Below, one piece after another: positions 24,200-32,980 of a stretch of 50,831 nucleotides of DNA. Origin of the DNA: an uncultured Selenomonadales bacterium (GTDB taxonomy: Bacteria > Bacillota > Negativicutes > Selenomonadales > Selenomonadaceae). The stretch spans positions 64,317 through 115,147 of the forward strand of contig CAMHCS010000003.1 of assembly GCA_946183785.1 (NCBI GenBank), written 5' to 3'. The notes below the pieces were generated by a model that had not been told where the DNA came from, did not search any database, and saw only the letters and a program-made list of their open reading frames with translations. Both the position numbers and the translations under genes were made by a program. Within the stretch, counting starts at the first letter, position 1; every line of letters begins with the position of its first letter.

Positions 24200-24670
24200 T
24201 TACTTGATGGCAATCTGGCGGGAGACTTCGGCGGCCTTTGTCTGCTTCGGCAGATCGATTTTCAGCACGCCGTCCTTGAATTCCGCGCCGATATTCGCCT
24301 CGTCGATGCCGTCGATGTAGAAGGAGCGCGATACGCTGCCCGTCGAACGCTCACGGCGAATGTAATTGCCGCCATCGTCTTTTTCGTCCTTCTGCTCTTC
24401 TTTCTTCGCCTCGATGGTAAGGTAGCTGTTTTCGTAGGATAGGCTGATGTCCTCTTTCTTCATGCCGGGGAGCTCCGCCGTCAGCTCATAGGCGTCGCCG
24501 GTGTCCTTCACGTCCACGAGGAAGGACTGCGCGCCCCAGTTCGAGGAGAACGGCGCGAGGCCGGTGCGGAAAAACGGCTCGTTGAACACGTCGAAAATCT
24601 GGGAGAACGGATCCTCTCTCTTTGCCAAATCTTTTCTTCCTGCAAACGGTACCAGTCCAAACATAATCAT
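24200..24670 (-). CDS. Small heat-shock protein Hsp20
   Basis: A 156-residue alpha-crystallin-domain chaperone. Such proteins form oligomers that hold unfolding proteins in the cytosol. Domain evidence: FLVDVKDTGDAYELTAELPG (about residues 50-69, start of the crystallin domain), the MKKEDISLSYENSYLTIEAK strand pair, RSFYIDGIDEANIGAEFKDG, and VLKIDLPK (IxI-type end). ATG at 24670 follows AAAGGAG by 4 bases; ATG at 24664, with a 10-base spacing and the family-like MFGLVPF start, is an equally good choice. It has its own promoter. Confidence 0.94.
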   Translation of the reverse strand: MIMFGLVPFAGRKDLAKREDPFSQIFDVFNEPFFRTGLAPFSSNWGAQSFLVDVKDTGDAYELTAELPGMKKEDISLSYENSYLTIEAKKEEQKDEKDDGGNYIRRERSTGSVSRSFYIDGIDEANIGAEFKDGVLKIDLPKQTKAAEVSRQIAIK

Positions 24671-24749
24671 CAAACTCCTTTCTCATGCCTTTCGGCTTTT
24701 TCGCTTTTGTTTTTTGGAGGATTCCTTTCGGAACCTCTTTTCAAGTATT

Positions 24750-24777
24750 ATTATACTCATAAAAGTCAAAAAGTCAA
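24750..24777 (-). promoter_or_regulatory. hsp20 promoter
   Basis: TTGACT (24777-24772), 16 bases and TATAAT (24755-24750) on the minus strand. No CIRCE repeat was seen. The roughly 80-base leader has two GAAA-loop mini-hairpins and a CCTCC stretch that could pair with the AAAGGAG ribosome site. Confidence 0.65.
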
Positions 24778-24832
24778 TACATCAAAACGACAAATTTTAA
24801 AAATTTTTTCAGGAGGGGAAAACGCAGCAGTA

Positions 24833-24861
24833 TTGCGCTTTCCAGCAGCGTCGGGTATACT
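24833..24861 (+). promoter_or_regulatory. Promoter of the chromate-transporter operon
   Basis: TTGCGC (24833-24838), 17 bases and TATACT (24856-24861), 38 bases before the start at 24899. Confidence 0.7.
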
Positions 24862-24898
24862 TTCGGTAGAATGTAATGGAACGCGAGAGGGTTTGATT

Positions 24899-25474
24899 AT
24901 GGAAGACGGGAGACTGGGTAAGCGCGGCGAGCATTTCTACCGAGCGTTGTTTTGCTCGACTTTTTTGATCAGCGCGTTCACCGTGGGCGGCGGTTTCGTC
25001 ATCATACCGCTCTTGAAGGCGAAGTATGTGGACGAATACGGTTGGCTGGAGGACAAGGAGACGCTCGACCTAGTGGCGATCGCGCAGTCAATGCCCGGCG
25101 TCGTGGCAGTGAACGCGGCGATTCTGCTTGGCTACCGCATGGCGGGGATTCCGGGTGCGCTAACCGCGCTTTTCGCAACGATCCTGCCGCCGCTGATTAC
25201 GCTCTCGGTCATCGCGCAGGCGTATGAGGCGTTCGCTTCGTCGCCGGTCGTAAGGCTTGTGCTGAAGGGTATGCAGTGCGGCGCGACGGCGTTGATCGTG
25301 AACGTCGCCGTCGATCTCGTGTCGAAGCAGTGCAAAAAGAAGCTGACGATTCCGCTCCTGATTCTTGTCGGAACGTTCGTAGCGAGTTTCTTTTTCGGCG
25401 TGAATCTGATGATCTTGATTGCGATCGACGCCCTCGTGGGATTCCTGTTCCTGCGCTGGGCGGAGGCGGATTAG
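24899..25474 (+). CDS. Chromate transporter family protein, N-terminal-half type
   Basis: A 191-residue ChrA-family (CHR) membrane protein. In many Firmicutes the CHR transporter is split into two short proteins that work together as a heterodimer. Markers: FLISAFTVGGGFVIIPLLKA (about residues 22-41), then AIAQSMPGVVAVNAAILLGY, which corresponds to the conserved PGP...N segment, and about five transmembrane helices. ATG at 24899 has AGAGGG seven bases upstream. The second half begins 12 bases after the stop. The real substrate (chromate, sulfate or another anion) cannot be read from sequence. Confidence 0.9.
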   Translation: MEDGRLGKRGEHFYRALFCSTFLISAFTVGGGFVIIPLLKAKYVDEYGWLEDKETLDLVAIAQSMPGVVAVNAAILLGYRMAGIPGALTALFATILPPLITLSVIAQAYEAFASSPVVRLVLKGMQCGATALIVNVAVDLVSKQCKKKLTIPLLILVGTFVASFFFGVNLMILIAIDALVGFLFLRWAEAD

Positions 25475-25485
25475 GGGGCGCGAAT

Positions 25486-26058
25486 ATGATTTGCCTTCTG
25501 CTCTTTTGGGAGTTCGCGAAAATCGGGCTGTTTTGCGTGGGCGGCGGCTATGCCTCCATGCCGCTGATCGAGGCCGCCGTCGTCGATACGCGGCAATGGC
25601 TGACGCTGTCCGAGTTTATCGATATCTTTACGATATCGCAGATGACGCCGGGCCCAATCGGCGTCAATGCGGCGACTTTCGCGGGCATGAAAGTCGCGGG
25701 GCTGCCCGGCTCCATCGCGGCGACGCTCGGCTTTGCGACGCCGTCGGTTATCCTCTGCATCTTCGTCGCGCGGCTCTTCTTCCGCTACGGGAGTATCGGC
25801 GCGATCCAAGGCGTTTTGAACGGCCTGCGTCCTGCCGTCGTCGCGCTGATCTGTTCGGCGGGACTTTCCTTCATCGCGCTGTCCCTGTTCAACATGGAAA
25901 GATTCCCGAGGGAGTTTGTCACCATGCGGGAAGCCTTCGACCCGAAGAGCGCACTGATCCTCGCGCTGGCGCTTTTCGCCGCGCATAAGAAAGCCAACGT
26001 CATTCACATCCTGCTGGCCTCCGGGGTGCTGGGGGTCGCGCTGGGAATGATAGGGTAG
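25486..26058 (+). CDS. Chromate transporter family protein, C-terminal-half type
   Basis: The partner of the preceding gene, 190 residues with about five transmembrane helices. It carries the clearest CHR signature: FAKIGLFCVGGGYASMPLIE (about residues 9-28) and FTISQMTPGPIGVNAATFAG (about 47-66). AGGGGGCG precedes the ATG. The two genes are co-transcribed and closed by the terminator at 26074. Homologous halves in tandem are the normal layout for short CHR transporters. Confidence 0.9.
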   Translation: MICLLLFWEFAKIGLFCVGGGYASMPLIEAAVVDTRQWLTLSEFIDIFTISQMTPGPIGVNAATFAGMKVAGLPGSIAATLGFATPSVILCIFVARLFFRYGSIGAIQGVLNGLRPAVVALICSAGLSFIALSLFNMERFPREFVTMREAFDPKSALILALALFAAHKKANVIHILLASGVLGVALGMIG

Positions 26059-26073
26059 AAGCAGCATGAAAAA

Positions 26074-26104
26074 AACCACTGCCTTGCGAAAAGACAGTGG
26101 TTTC
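26074..26104. terminator. Bidirectional terminator between chromate transporter and gdhA
   Basis: AACCACTG (26074-26081) pairs with CAGTGGTT (26095-26102), with A-rich left flank and a short T run on the right. It serves both convergent genes. Confidence 0.85.
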
Positions 26105-26124
26105 TGTTTCATATGAAGCTTTTC

Positions 26125-27486
<1,362 letters not shown>

Positions 27487-27570
27487 CTAAACCACTCCTT
27501 AAATTCCGGGGAAGCCACTGACGGGGCATCCCCCGCATGAAGTTCCTCCTATGCATTTTTGACAGTGGAT

Positions 27571-27600
27571 AGTATAACGCAAAAGATATAGAAGAAACAA
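27571..27600 (-). promoter_or_regulatory. gdhA promoter
   Basis: TTGTTT (27600-27595), 18 bases and TATACT (27576-27571) on the minus strand, leaving a leader of about 80 bases. Confidence 0.6.
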
Positions 27601-27644
27601 GAGGCGCACCGCAAAAATACTGTATACAATCGGCGGGAAAATGA

Positions 27645-27668
27645 AAAAACTCCCCGCAAAGCAGGGAG
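27645..27668 (-). terminator. Terminator of the L,D-transpeptidase gene
   Basis: CTCCCCGC (27650-27657) pairs with GCAGGGAG (27661-27668), with one mismatch and an AAA loop. On the minus strand it is followed by T6. Confidence 0.75.
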
Positions 27669-27688
27669 CCTGTGTTGCCGATGGAGAA

Positions 27689-28402
27689 TCAAAGCCCCCA
27701 GTCCGCGAAAGTTTTCGGCGAAAGATTTTCCAAGCTGTCGATGACAACGACGCAGTCCGGGCGGACGTTTTGCATCACGACGCGCATCATGTGCATGGGA
27801 ATGGCGACGCAGCCGCCCGTGTAGGGCTTGTTCGGGCCGAAGCAATGCAGAAAAATCGCCGAGCCTTTGCCGGGAACACAATCGGCGTTGTAACTGATGT
27901 TCATGGCGTAAGTGTAATGGGGATTGTAGCTGGCCAAGTGCTCGCAGGACGCGGTGTCGAGGCCCGGCAAATTTCTGGCATCCACCATGCGGTTATACAT
28001 CATGCCGGGGCGGTCATCGCCGGACCAATAGATGTTCTCGTCCACCTGCGTATAGGGAATCTCGCAGCCGGGATTCGGCGCGATGCCGAAAGCCGTGTCG
28101 AAGCGGAACGTGCCGACGGGCGTTTTCCCGTCCCCCTCTTTCGTCTTGCCCAGCCCGTTTTTGCCGATAACGCCCGGCGTCGTCAAGATTTGCCGCCAAG
28201 TCCCTTGCGCGTCTTTCTCGTGCATCGAAACCCAAGCGGTGGTGCGCCCGACCCCCGCGACCACGAAAAGCTGCCGCGCCTCCGCCGCCTGCGGCAAAGC
28301 CGCCACCCAATCCGGGGAAACTTCCCGCTCCGCCGCCCGCGCCGGGGCGATGGCAAATAAAAAACCAACCAAGATTGCCAGCGTGAAAAATAATTTGCGC
28401 AT
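27689..28402 (-). CDS. Secreted L,D-transpeptidase (YkuD-like)
   Basis: A 237-residue exported protein. A signal peptide (KLFFTLAILVGFLFAIAPARA) ends near residue 23. A YkuD-like catalytic domain follows, with GKNGLGKTKEGDGKTPVGTF (about 80-99) and the active-site region HCFGPNKPYTGGCVAIP (about 186-202), where the nucleophilic cysteine follows GG rather than the usual SHGC. Family members make or break L,D cross-links in peptidoglycan, or anchor proteins to it, in the periplasm. AAAGGAGG lies nine bases before the ATG. It is the last gene of a run that begins with the RND pump. Confidence 0.87.
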   Translation of the reverse strand: MRKLFFTLAILVGFLFAIAPARAAEREVSPDWVAALPQAAEARQLFVVAGVGRTTAWVSMHEKDAQGTWRQILTTPGVIGKNGLGKTKEGDGKTPVGTFRFDTAFGIAPNPGCEIPYTQVDENIYWSGDDRPGMMYNRMVDARNLPGLDTASCEHLASYNPHYTYAMNISYNADCVPGKGSAIFLHCFGPNKPYTGGCVAIPMHMMRVVMQNVRPDCVVVIDSLENLSPKTFADWGL

Positions 28403-28423
28403 AATGTGCGCCTCCTTTTGTGT

Positions 28424-28702
28424 TCAAAACTTCTTCAATTCGCCCTTTTGGTTAAATACCGTCATCCACCGGAAAACGATTTCTTCCCGGTTGTCCGTGA
28501 TGAATTGAAGCAAGGCTTTCAAATCCTTTGGGGGAATTTGGCTGTTGTTGTGGGCAAGTTTTACGCCGTCTTCCGTGATCCATACCTTCGTCGCGTTCTC
28601 GGTTTGCTCGCCTTTTGCAATATGGACGTGGATTGGTTCGTTCATATCGCCCGCCCAAAAGAAAATCACATAGCCCAAATAATCAAGAAGCGCTCTTGGC
28701 AT
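28424..28702 (-). CDS. DUF4160 family protein
   Basis: A 92-residue protein that begins with GYVIFFWAGDMNEPIHVHIA (about residues 10-29). The NEPxHVHV-like motif is the hallmark of the DUF4160 family. Members are usually encoded next to a small partner (often DUF2442) and behave like toxin-antitoxin-type pairs in many genomes, although the function is not proven. Here it overlaps the 3' end of the upstream small gene by 20 bases, which supports tight coupling. Confidence 0.82.
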   Translation of the reverse strand: MPRALLDYLGYVIFFWAGDMNEPIHVHIAKGEQTENATKVWITEDGVKLAHNNSQIPPKDLKALLQFITDNREEIVFRWMTVFNQKGELKKF

Positions 28703-28961
28703 AGAAATTCTCCCTTGCCCTGTCCCAAATGGAAACGGCGTTGTTCTTCAGGAATTTTTGGAGCTTCATGATTTCCTGTTCCGAAAACCCGTAAGCGTGG
28801 TGGCAGTAATATCCAGGCAGCGTAACGCCCGCGTAGATGTCCGGGTTGTCCTCGCGTTCCGCGCGGATTTCGATTTTGTCCATGCCGGACTCATCCTCGT
28901 ACATTTTCATAATGTAAATGCAGAGGTTTCCTTCCTCTTTGTAAATTTTGCAGAACTCCAT
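28683..28961 (-). CDS. Small hypothetical protein paired with DUF4160
   Basis: A 92-residue acidic protein that I do not recognise. It is not an obvious DUF2442. Visible parts are an N-terminal strand-rich segment (NLCIYIMKMYEDESGMDKIE), GVTLPGYYCHHAYGFSEQEI (about residues 46-65), and a basic C-terminal helix. ATG at 28961 has AGGAG seven bases upstream. It overlaps the DUF4160 gene by 20 bases and follows the RND transporter by 14 bases. Confidence 0.75.
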   Translation of the reverse strand: MEFCKIYKEEGNLCIYIMKMYEDESGMDKIEIRAEREDNPDIYAGVTLPGYYCHHAYGFSEQEIMKLQKFLKNNAVSIWDRARENFYAKSAS

Positions 28962-28975
28962 CAAGCCGCTCCTTT

Positions 28976-31900
28976 TTATTTTGCCTCGCCCCGCACTTTC
29001 GCCGCGATTTTCTCCACGACTACATAGAACACCGGGATCAGGTACACGCCAACGACCGTGGCAAAGGTCATGCCGCCGACGACGGCGATGCCCATGTTGT
29101 TTCTCGCGCCGGCGCCCGCGCCGGTGGCTATGGCGAGCGGCAGGCAGCCGATGACGGTGGTCAGGGCGGTCATCATGATCGGGCGCAGGCGGAGCCTTGC
29201 GCCTTCGAGAGCCGCGCTCACCGGATCATCGCCCTTGTCCACGCGCTCCTTCGCGAACTCTACAATCAAAATCGCGTTTTTCGCCACGAGGCCGATGACC
29301 ATGATGACGCCGATCTGCATATAGATGCTGTTCTGCTGTCCCAAAATGTATTCCGAGGCCAGCGCGCCGAAGATGCCCGTGGGCACCGTCGCCAAAATCG
29401 CGAGGGGCACGCTCCAGCTCTCATAGAGCGCGGCGAGGGCGAGGAACGAAAAGATTAGCGACAGCGCGAGGACTTCCAGCGTCTTGGAGCCGGCCTTTTT
29501 TTCCTCGCGGCTCTGGCCCGACCAGTCGATGTTGAAGCCCGTAGGCGCGTTTGTCCGCACCACTTCTTCCAGCGCAGCCAATGCTTGCCCGGAACTGTAG
29601 CCCGGCGCTTCGCTGCCTTGGATCGTGATGCTTCGCGAGGCGTTGAAGCGGGAGATGATGGGCGCGCCGGTGTCGAGATTCGGCACAAGCAGCGTGTCAA
29701 GGGGCACCAGCGTCTTCGCGTCCGATTTCACGAAGACGAATTTCGCCGCTTCCGCCTCGGTGCGGTAGGCGGTGTCGGACTGCACCACGACTTTGTAAGT
29801 GCGGCCGAAGCGGTTGAAGTCGTTGACCTCGAAGCCGCCGAAATTGACTTGGAGCGCCGTGAACACGTCGGAGAGTTTTACGCCGAGGTTCATGACTTTC
29901 TCGCGGTCAATGGTGAAGTCGCAAATCGGGGAGTTGATGGAGTAGGTGGAGTAAACGCCTTGGAGTTCCGGTCTTTGGTTCGCCGCCGCGACGATGCGTT
30001 TCGTGATTTCGTCCAGCTCCGTGTCCGTATGACCGGACATATCAAGAAGCTGCATATTGAAGCCGCCGACGGCGCCGAGACCGGGGAGCGCCGGAGGGTT
30101 GAACGCGATGACGAAAGCTTCCGGCGTCACGCTCCAGCCGAGGCCGAAGGTTTTCCCGATTGCGGTATTGATGGAGGTCTCCACCGTCTCGCGCTGCGAC
30201 CATTCGGAAAGACCGACAAACATCGTCGCGCCGTTGGATTTCGCGCCGTTGGACAGAATGTCGAAGCCCGTGATGTTCATCACGTTGTCCACGCCGGGCA
30301 GCTCGCCGAGTTTCGCCGCCAGCCGCTGGGTGGTGTCGGCGGTGCGGTTCAGCGACGTGCCCTCGGGAAGCGAGACAGACACGATATAGAAGCCTTGGTC
30401 CTCCTGCGGGATGAAGGTGGAGGGGACTACCTTGTAAAGAAGCCCCATCAGCACGGTGATGACGAGGAGCGTGATGACGCCTAGCCGCAGCCGCGAAACG
30501 AGCCAGCCCACCTGTCCCGCGTAGCTGCCCGTGACACGCTCAAACCAGTCGTTGAATTTCGCGAAGAAGCCCGCGAAGAGGCTCGACTGCGCTCCCGTCT
30601 CATGGGGTTTCAACAGAAGCCCGCAGAGCGCCGGGGAAAGGGTCAATGCCACGAAGGTGGAGAACGTCACGGAAATCGTGATCGTCAGCGCGAACTGCTT
30701 ATAGAGCACGCCCATCATGCCGCCGAGGAAAGCCACGGGCACGAAGACCGCCGCCAAGACGAAGGTGGTGGCGATGATCGGCCCCTGCACTTCGTCCATG
30801 GCAACCTCCGTTGCCTTGGCCGGGGGGAGATCCTTTTCCGTCATATTGCGTTCCACGTTCTCGATGACGACAATCGCGTCGTCCACCACGAGGCCGATGG
30901 CCAGCACCATGGCGAACAGCGTCAAAGTGTTGATGGAAAAATTGAGAAGGACGAAAGCGCCGAATGTGGCAATCAACGACACAGGAATGGCAATCGCCGG
31001 GACCAGCGTCGCCCGCCAGTTTTGCAGGAAGAGATACAGAATCAAGGTAACGAGAACCAATGCCTCGATAAAGGTCTCGGCGACCTCGTGGATCGACGCG
31101 CGAATGTAACGGGTGCTGTCGATGACCTCGCGATATTCGAGGTCGGGCGGGAAATCCTTTTCCGCCTCGCGGATGACCTCCTGCACGCCGCGCACCGTTT
31201 CCATAGCGTTGGCGTCGCTGGTGAGCTGGATGCCGAAGCCGACGCCGTTCATGCCGTTCGTAAAGGCCCAGATCGGCTCACGACGCGCGCCCGTCTCGAT
31301 GCGCGCGATGTCCTTCATGCGGACGAAGGAGCCGTTGGGATCCGAGCGAACGATGATATTGGCAAATTCCTCGTCGGTGACGAGACGGCCCGCCACGCGG
31401 CCCGTGTATTGCTTTTCCTGATCCTTCGGTGTCGGCTGCATACCGATGGTACCCGCCGGGGCCTGCACGTTTTGGTTCTTGATTGCGTCGGTCACGTCGG
31501 TAACGGTGAGGCCCAGCTCCGCCAGCTTGTCCGGGTTCAGCCAAATGCGCATGGCATAGTCCGGCCCGAAAATGTTCACGTCGCCGACGCCGGGCACGCG
31601 CTTGATTTTGTCGATGATGTAAATGTCGGCGTAGTTCTTCATGAACTGCCGCGTATAGGTGCCGTTCGGCGAGTAGAGTGACCCGGCCAGCGCCATATCC
31701 GGCGACGCTTTTTTCGTCGTCACGCCGTAAGACGTGACCTCGGCAGGCAGGCTGTGGCTCGCGATGGAAACGCCATTCTGCGTCTTCACCGTGTCCATGT
31801 CGGCGTCGGAATCGAGATTGAAGACCACAGACAGGCTGTAGCGCCCCGTGTCGTCGGAGTTCGACGACATATAGTCCATGCCGTCGACGCCGTTGACCTG

Positions 31901-32101
31901 CTGCTCGATGACCTGCGCCACCGTTTCGTTGACGACGCTGGCGTTCGCGCCGACATAGCTCGTCGCGACGCTGACCGTCGGCGGCGAGATGCGCGGGTAC
32001 TGTGCGACCGGCAGGCTCACGGCCGCCAGCGCGCCGATGATGACCATCGCGATCGCGATAACGATAGCGAAGATTGGACGGCGGATAAAGAACTTAGGCA
32101 A
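28976..32101 (-). CDS. RND (HAE1) efflux transporter, AcrB/MexB-like
   Basis: A 1041-residue, full-length inner-membrane proton antiporter that exports drugs or other hydrophobic compounds across both membranes in a tripartite pump. Features: the N-terminus PKFFIRRPIFAIVIAIAMVI, twelve predicted helices, the TM4 proton-relay GLVVDDAIVVIENVER (about residues 400-415), two large periplasmic loops, and the conserved C-terminal ANNMGIAVVGGM-like block. The start is TTG at 32101, with AGGAGG eight bases upstream. No membrane-fusion adaptor or TolC gene is adjacent, so partners must be elsewhere. A 28-bp near-palindrome lies in the leader. Confidence 0.95.
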   Translation of the reverse strand: MPKFFIRRPIFAIVIAIAMVIIGALAAVSLPVAQYPRISPPTVSVATSYVGANASVVNETVAQVIEQQVNGVDGMDYMSSNSDDTGRYSLSVVFNLDSDADMDTVKTQNGVSIASHSLPAEVTSYGVTTKKASPDMALAGSLYSPNGTYTRQFMKNYADIYIIDKIKRVPGVGDVNIFGPDYAMRIWLNPDKLAELGLTVTDVTDAIKNQNVQAPAGTIGMQPTPKDQEKQYTGRVAGRLVTDEEFANIIVRSDPNGSFVRMKDIARIETGARREPIWAFTNGMNGVGFGIQLTSDANAMETVRGVQEVIREAEKDFPPDLEYREVIDSTRYIRASIHEVAETFIEALVLVTLILYLFLQNWRATLVPAIAIPVSLIATFGAFVLLNFSINTLTLFAMVLAIGLVVDDAIVVIENVERNMTEKDLPPAKATEVAMDEVQGPIIATTFVLAAVFVPVAFLGGMMGVLYKQFALTITISVTFSTFVALTLSPALCGLLLKPHETGAQSSLFAGFFAKFNDWFERVTGSYAGQVGWLVSRLRLGVITLLVITVLMGLLYKVVPSTFIPQEDQGFYIVSVSLPEGTSLNRTADTTQRLAAKLGELPGVDNVMNITGFDILSNGAKSNGATMFVGLSEWSQRETVETSINTAIGKTFGLGWSVTPEAFVIAFNPPALPGLGAVGGFNMQLLDMSGHTDTELDEITKRIVAAANQRPELQGVYSTYSINSPICDFTIDREKVMNLGVKLSDVFTALQVNFGGFEVNDFNRFGRTYKVVVQSDTAYRTEAEAAKFVFVKSDAKTLVPLDTLLVPNLDTGAPIISRFNASRSITIQGSEAPGYSSGQALAALEEVVRTNAPTGFNIDWSGQSREEKKAGSKTLEVLALSLIFSFLALAALYESWSVPLAILATVPTGIFGALASEYILGQQNSIYMQIGVIMVIGLVAKNAILIVEFAKERVDKGDDPVSAALEGARLRLRPIMMTALTTVIGCLPLAIATGAGAGARNNMGIAVVGGMTFATVVGVYLIPVFYVVVEKIAAKVRGEAK

Positions 32102-32127
32102 CGGATATTCCTCCTCGCATACTGGAG

Positions 32128-32155
32128 CCTGTATAAATCATATGATTTTTACAGG
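32128..32155 (-). promoter_or_regulatory. 28-bp near-perfect palindrome upstream of the RND gene
   Basis: It is centred on ATCATATGAT, with outer arms CCTGTATAA (left) and the complementary TTTTTACAGG (right). Only one base pair breaks the symmetry. It lies 26 bases before the TTG start and overlaps a possible -10 (TATGAT). This is typical of a TetR- or MarR-family operator controlling an efflux gene. Confidence 0.7.
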
Positions 32156-32238
32156 TTTTGCATGAGACGTCATCCGAGCCGTGGGCCCGGATGCAGTATT
32201 AAATGACGCTTTCGTGACGGGAGAAGCTTTACAGTTAA

Positions 32239-32398
32239 GGAAGCACTGATTAAGTCAAGTCGTGGCCCTGTCGAGGGATTTTTTCGTCAGGCAAGGAAAA
32301 GTGCTCGAAGTCGTAGCAGAGCTACGTCGAGAGCACTTTGACGCAGCATGACGGAAAAAGACCCGTCAGGGGCGCGGCGGGACTTATTCAGTGCTTCC
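32239..32398 (+). mobile_element. MITE copy 3 (160 bp, TTAA target duplication)
   Basis: It begins GGAAGCACTGATTAAGTC and ends GACTTATTCAGTGCTTCC, inverted terminal repeats of 18 bases with one mismatch. TTAA flanks both sides (32235-32238 and 32399-32402). It can fold into one long hairpin, with a tip around GTCGTAGCAGAGCTACG. It has the same orientation as copy 2 and about the same length as copy 1. No coding capacity. It sits between the RND promoter region and the terminator of the signalling operon. Confidence 0.85.
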
Positions 32399-32475
32399 TT
32401 AAATCAAATCTATTATAGCAGAAAATAAAAGGGTTGTATCGGCGAAATATTAAAAAGAGATTAAATTCCAAAACA

Positions 32476-32510
32476 AAAACGCGTGAAGGCGAAGTGCTTT
32501 CACGCGTTTT
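32476..32510. terminator. Terminator of the signalling operon
   Basis: AAAACGCGTGAA (32476-32487) pairs with TTCACGCGTTTT (32499-32510). It lies just after the receiver-gene stop on the minus strand and can work in both directions. Confidence 0.9.
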
Positions 32511-32521
32511 GACTTGTGCAT

Positions 32522-32980
32522 TCAGATATCCTCGTAAATGGTCAGAGGGGCGTCTCGCTTCGCTCGTCCGCCGATGCCCTGCTGCTGCCAATTATCCCAA
32601 ACGACCTTTGCGACGCGGTCCGCCAGATCGTCGGGCAGGAACGGCTTTTTAATGTAGTCCTGGACGCCATAGTCTCGCGCTTTGACTACCGAGCCGATGT
32701 CGGCGGCGGCGGTCAGCATGATGACGGGCGTGTCTCTCAGCTTTCGATCTTTCCGCATGACGGACAGCGTCTTGAAGCCGTCCCAGACAGGCATCGACAC
32801 ATCGAGCAGCACAAGGTTGACTTCGTATTGGTGCATCAGCTCGATGCCCCGCATGCCCGATTCCGCTGTCAGGACTTTGTAGGGAAGCTTTTTTGTAAGG
32901 ATCATTTCCGCCATCTGGCGGTTGATTTCGTCATCGTCGATCATCAGCACCGTGATGTTTTTACTGTCAAGCACCATCAT
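32522..32980 (-). CDS. Stand-alone receiver-domain response regulator
   Basis: A 152-residue CheY-like receiver. The acidic pocket is in VLMIDDDEINRQMAEMI (about residues 11-27). The phospho-acceptor aspartate is in VNLVLLDVSMPVWDG (about residue 60), TAAAD gives the switch Thr, and the conserved lysine is in YIKKPFLPDDL. There is no output domain, only a 25-residue basic tail. The gene overlaps the hybrid kinase gene by 14 bases and is the last of four coupled genes. It probably takes phosphate from the kinase's HPt domain, but its target is unknown. Confidence 0.93.
   Translation of the reverse strand: MMVLDSKNITVLMIDDDEINRQMAEMILTKKLPYKVLTAESGMRGIELMHQYEVNLVLLDVSMPVWDGFKTLSVMRKDRKLRDTPVIMLTAAADIGSVVKARDYGVQDYIKKPFLPDDLADRVAKVVWDNWQQQGIGGRAKRDAPLTIYEDI

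Noticed and set aside
30602..31681. His/Arg-rich open frame of 359 codons on the plus strand
   Set aside because: Antisense to the RND transporter; its His/Arg/Asp-rich composition is typical of reverse reading of membrane-protein codons.
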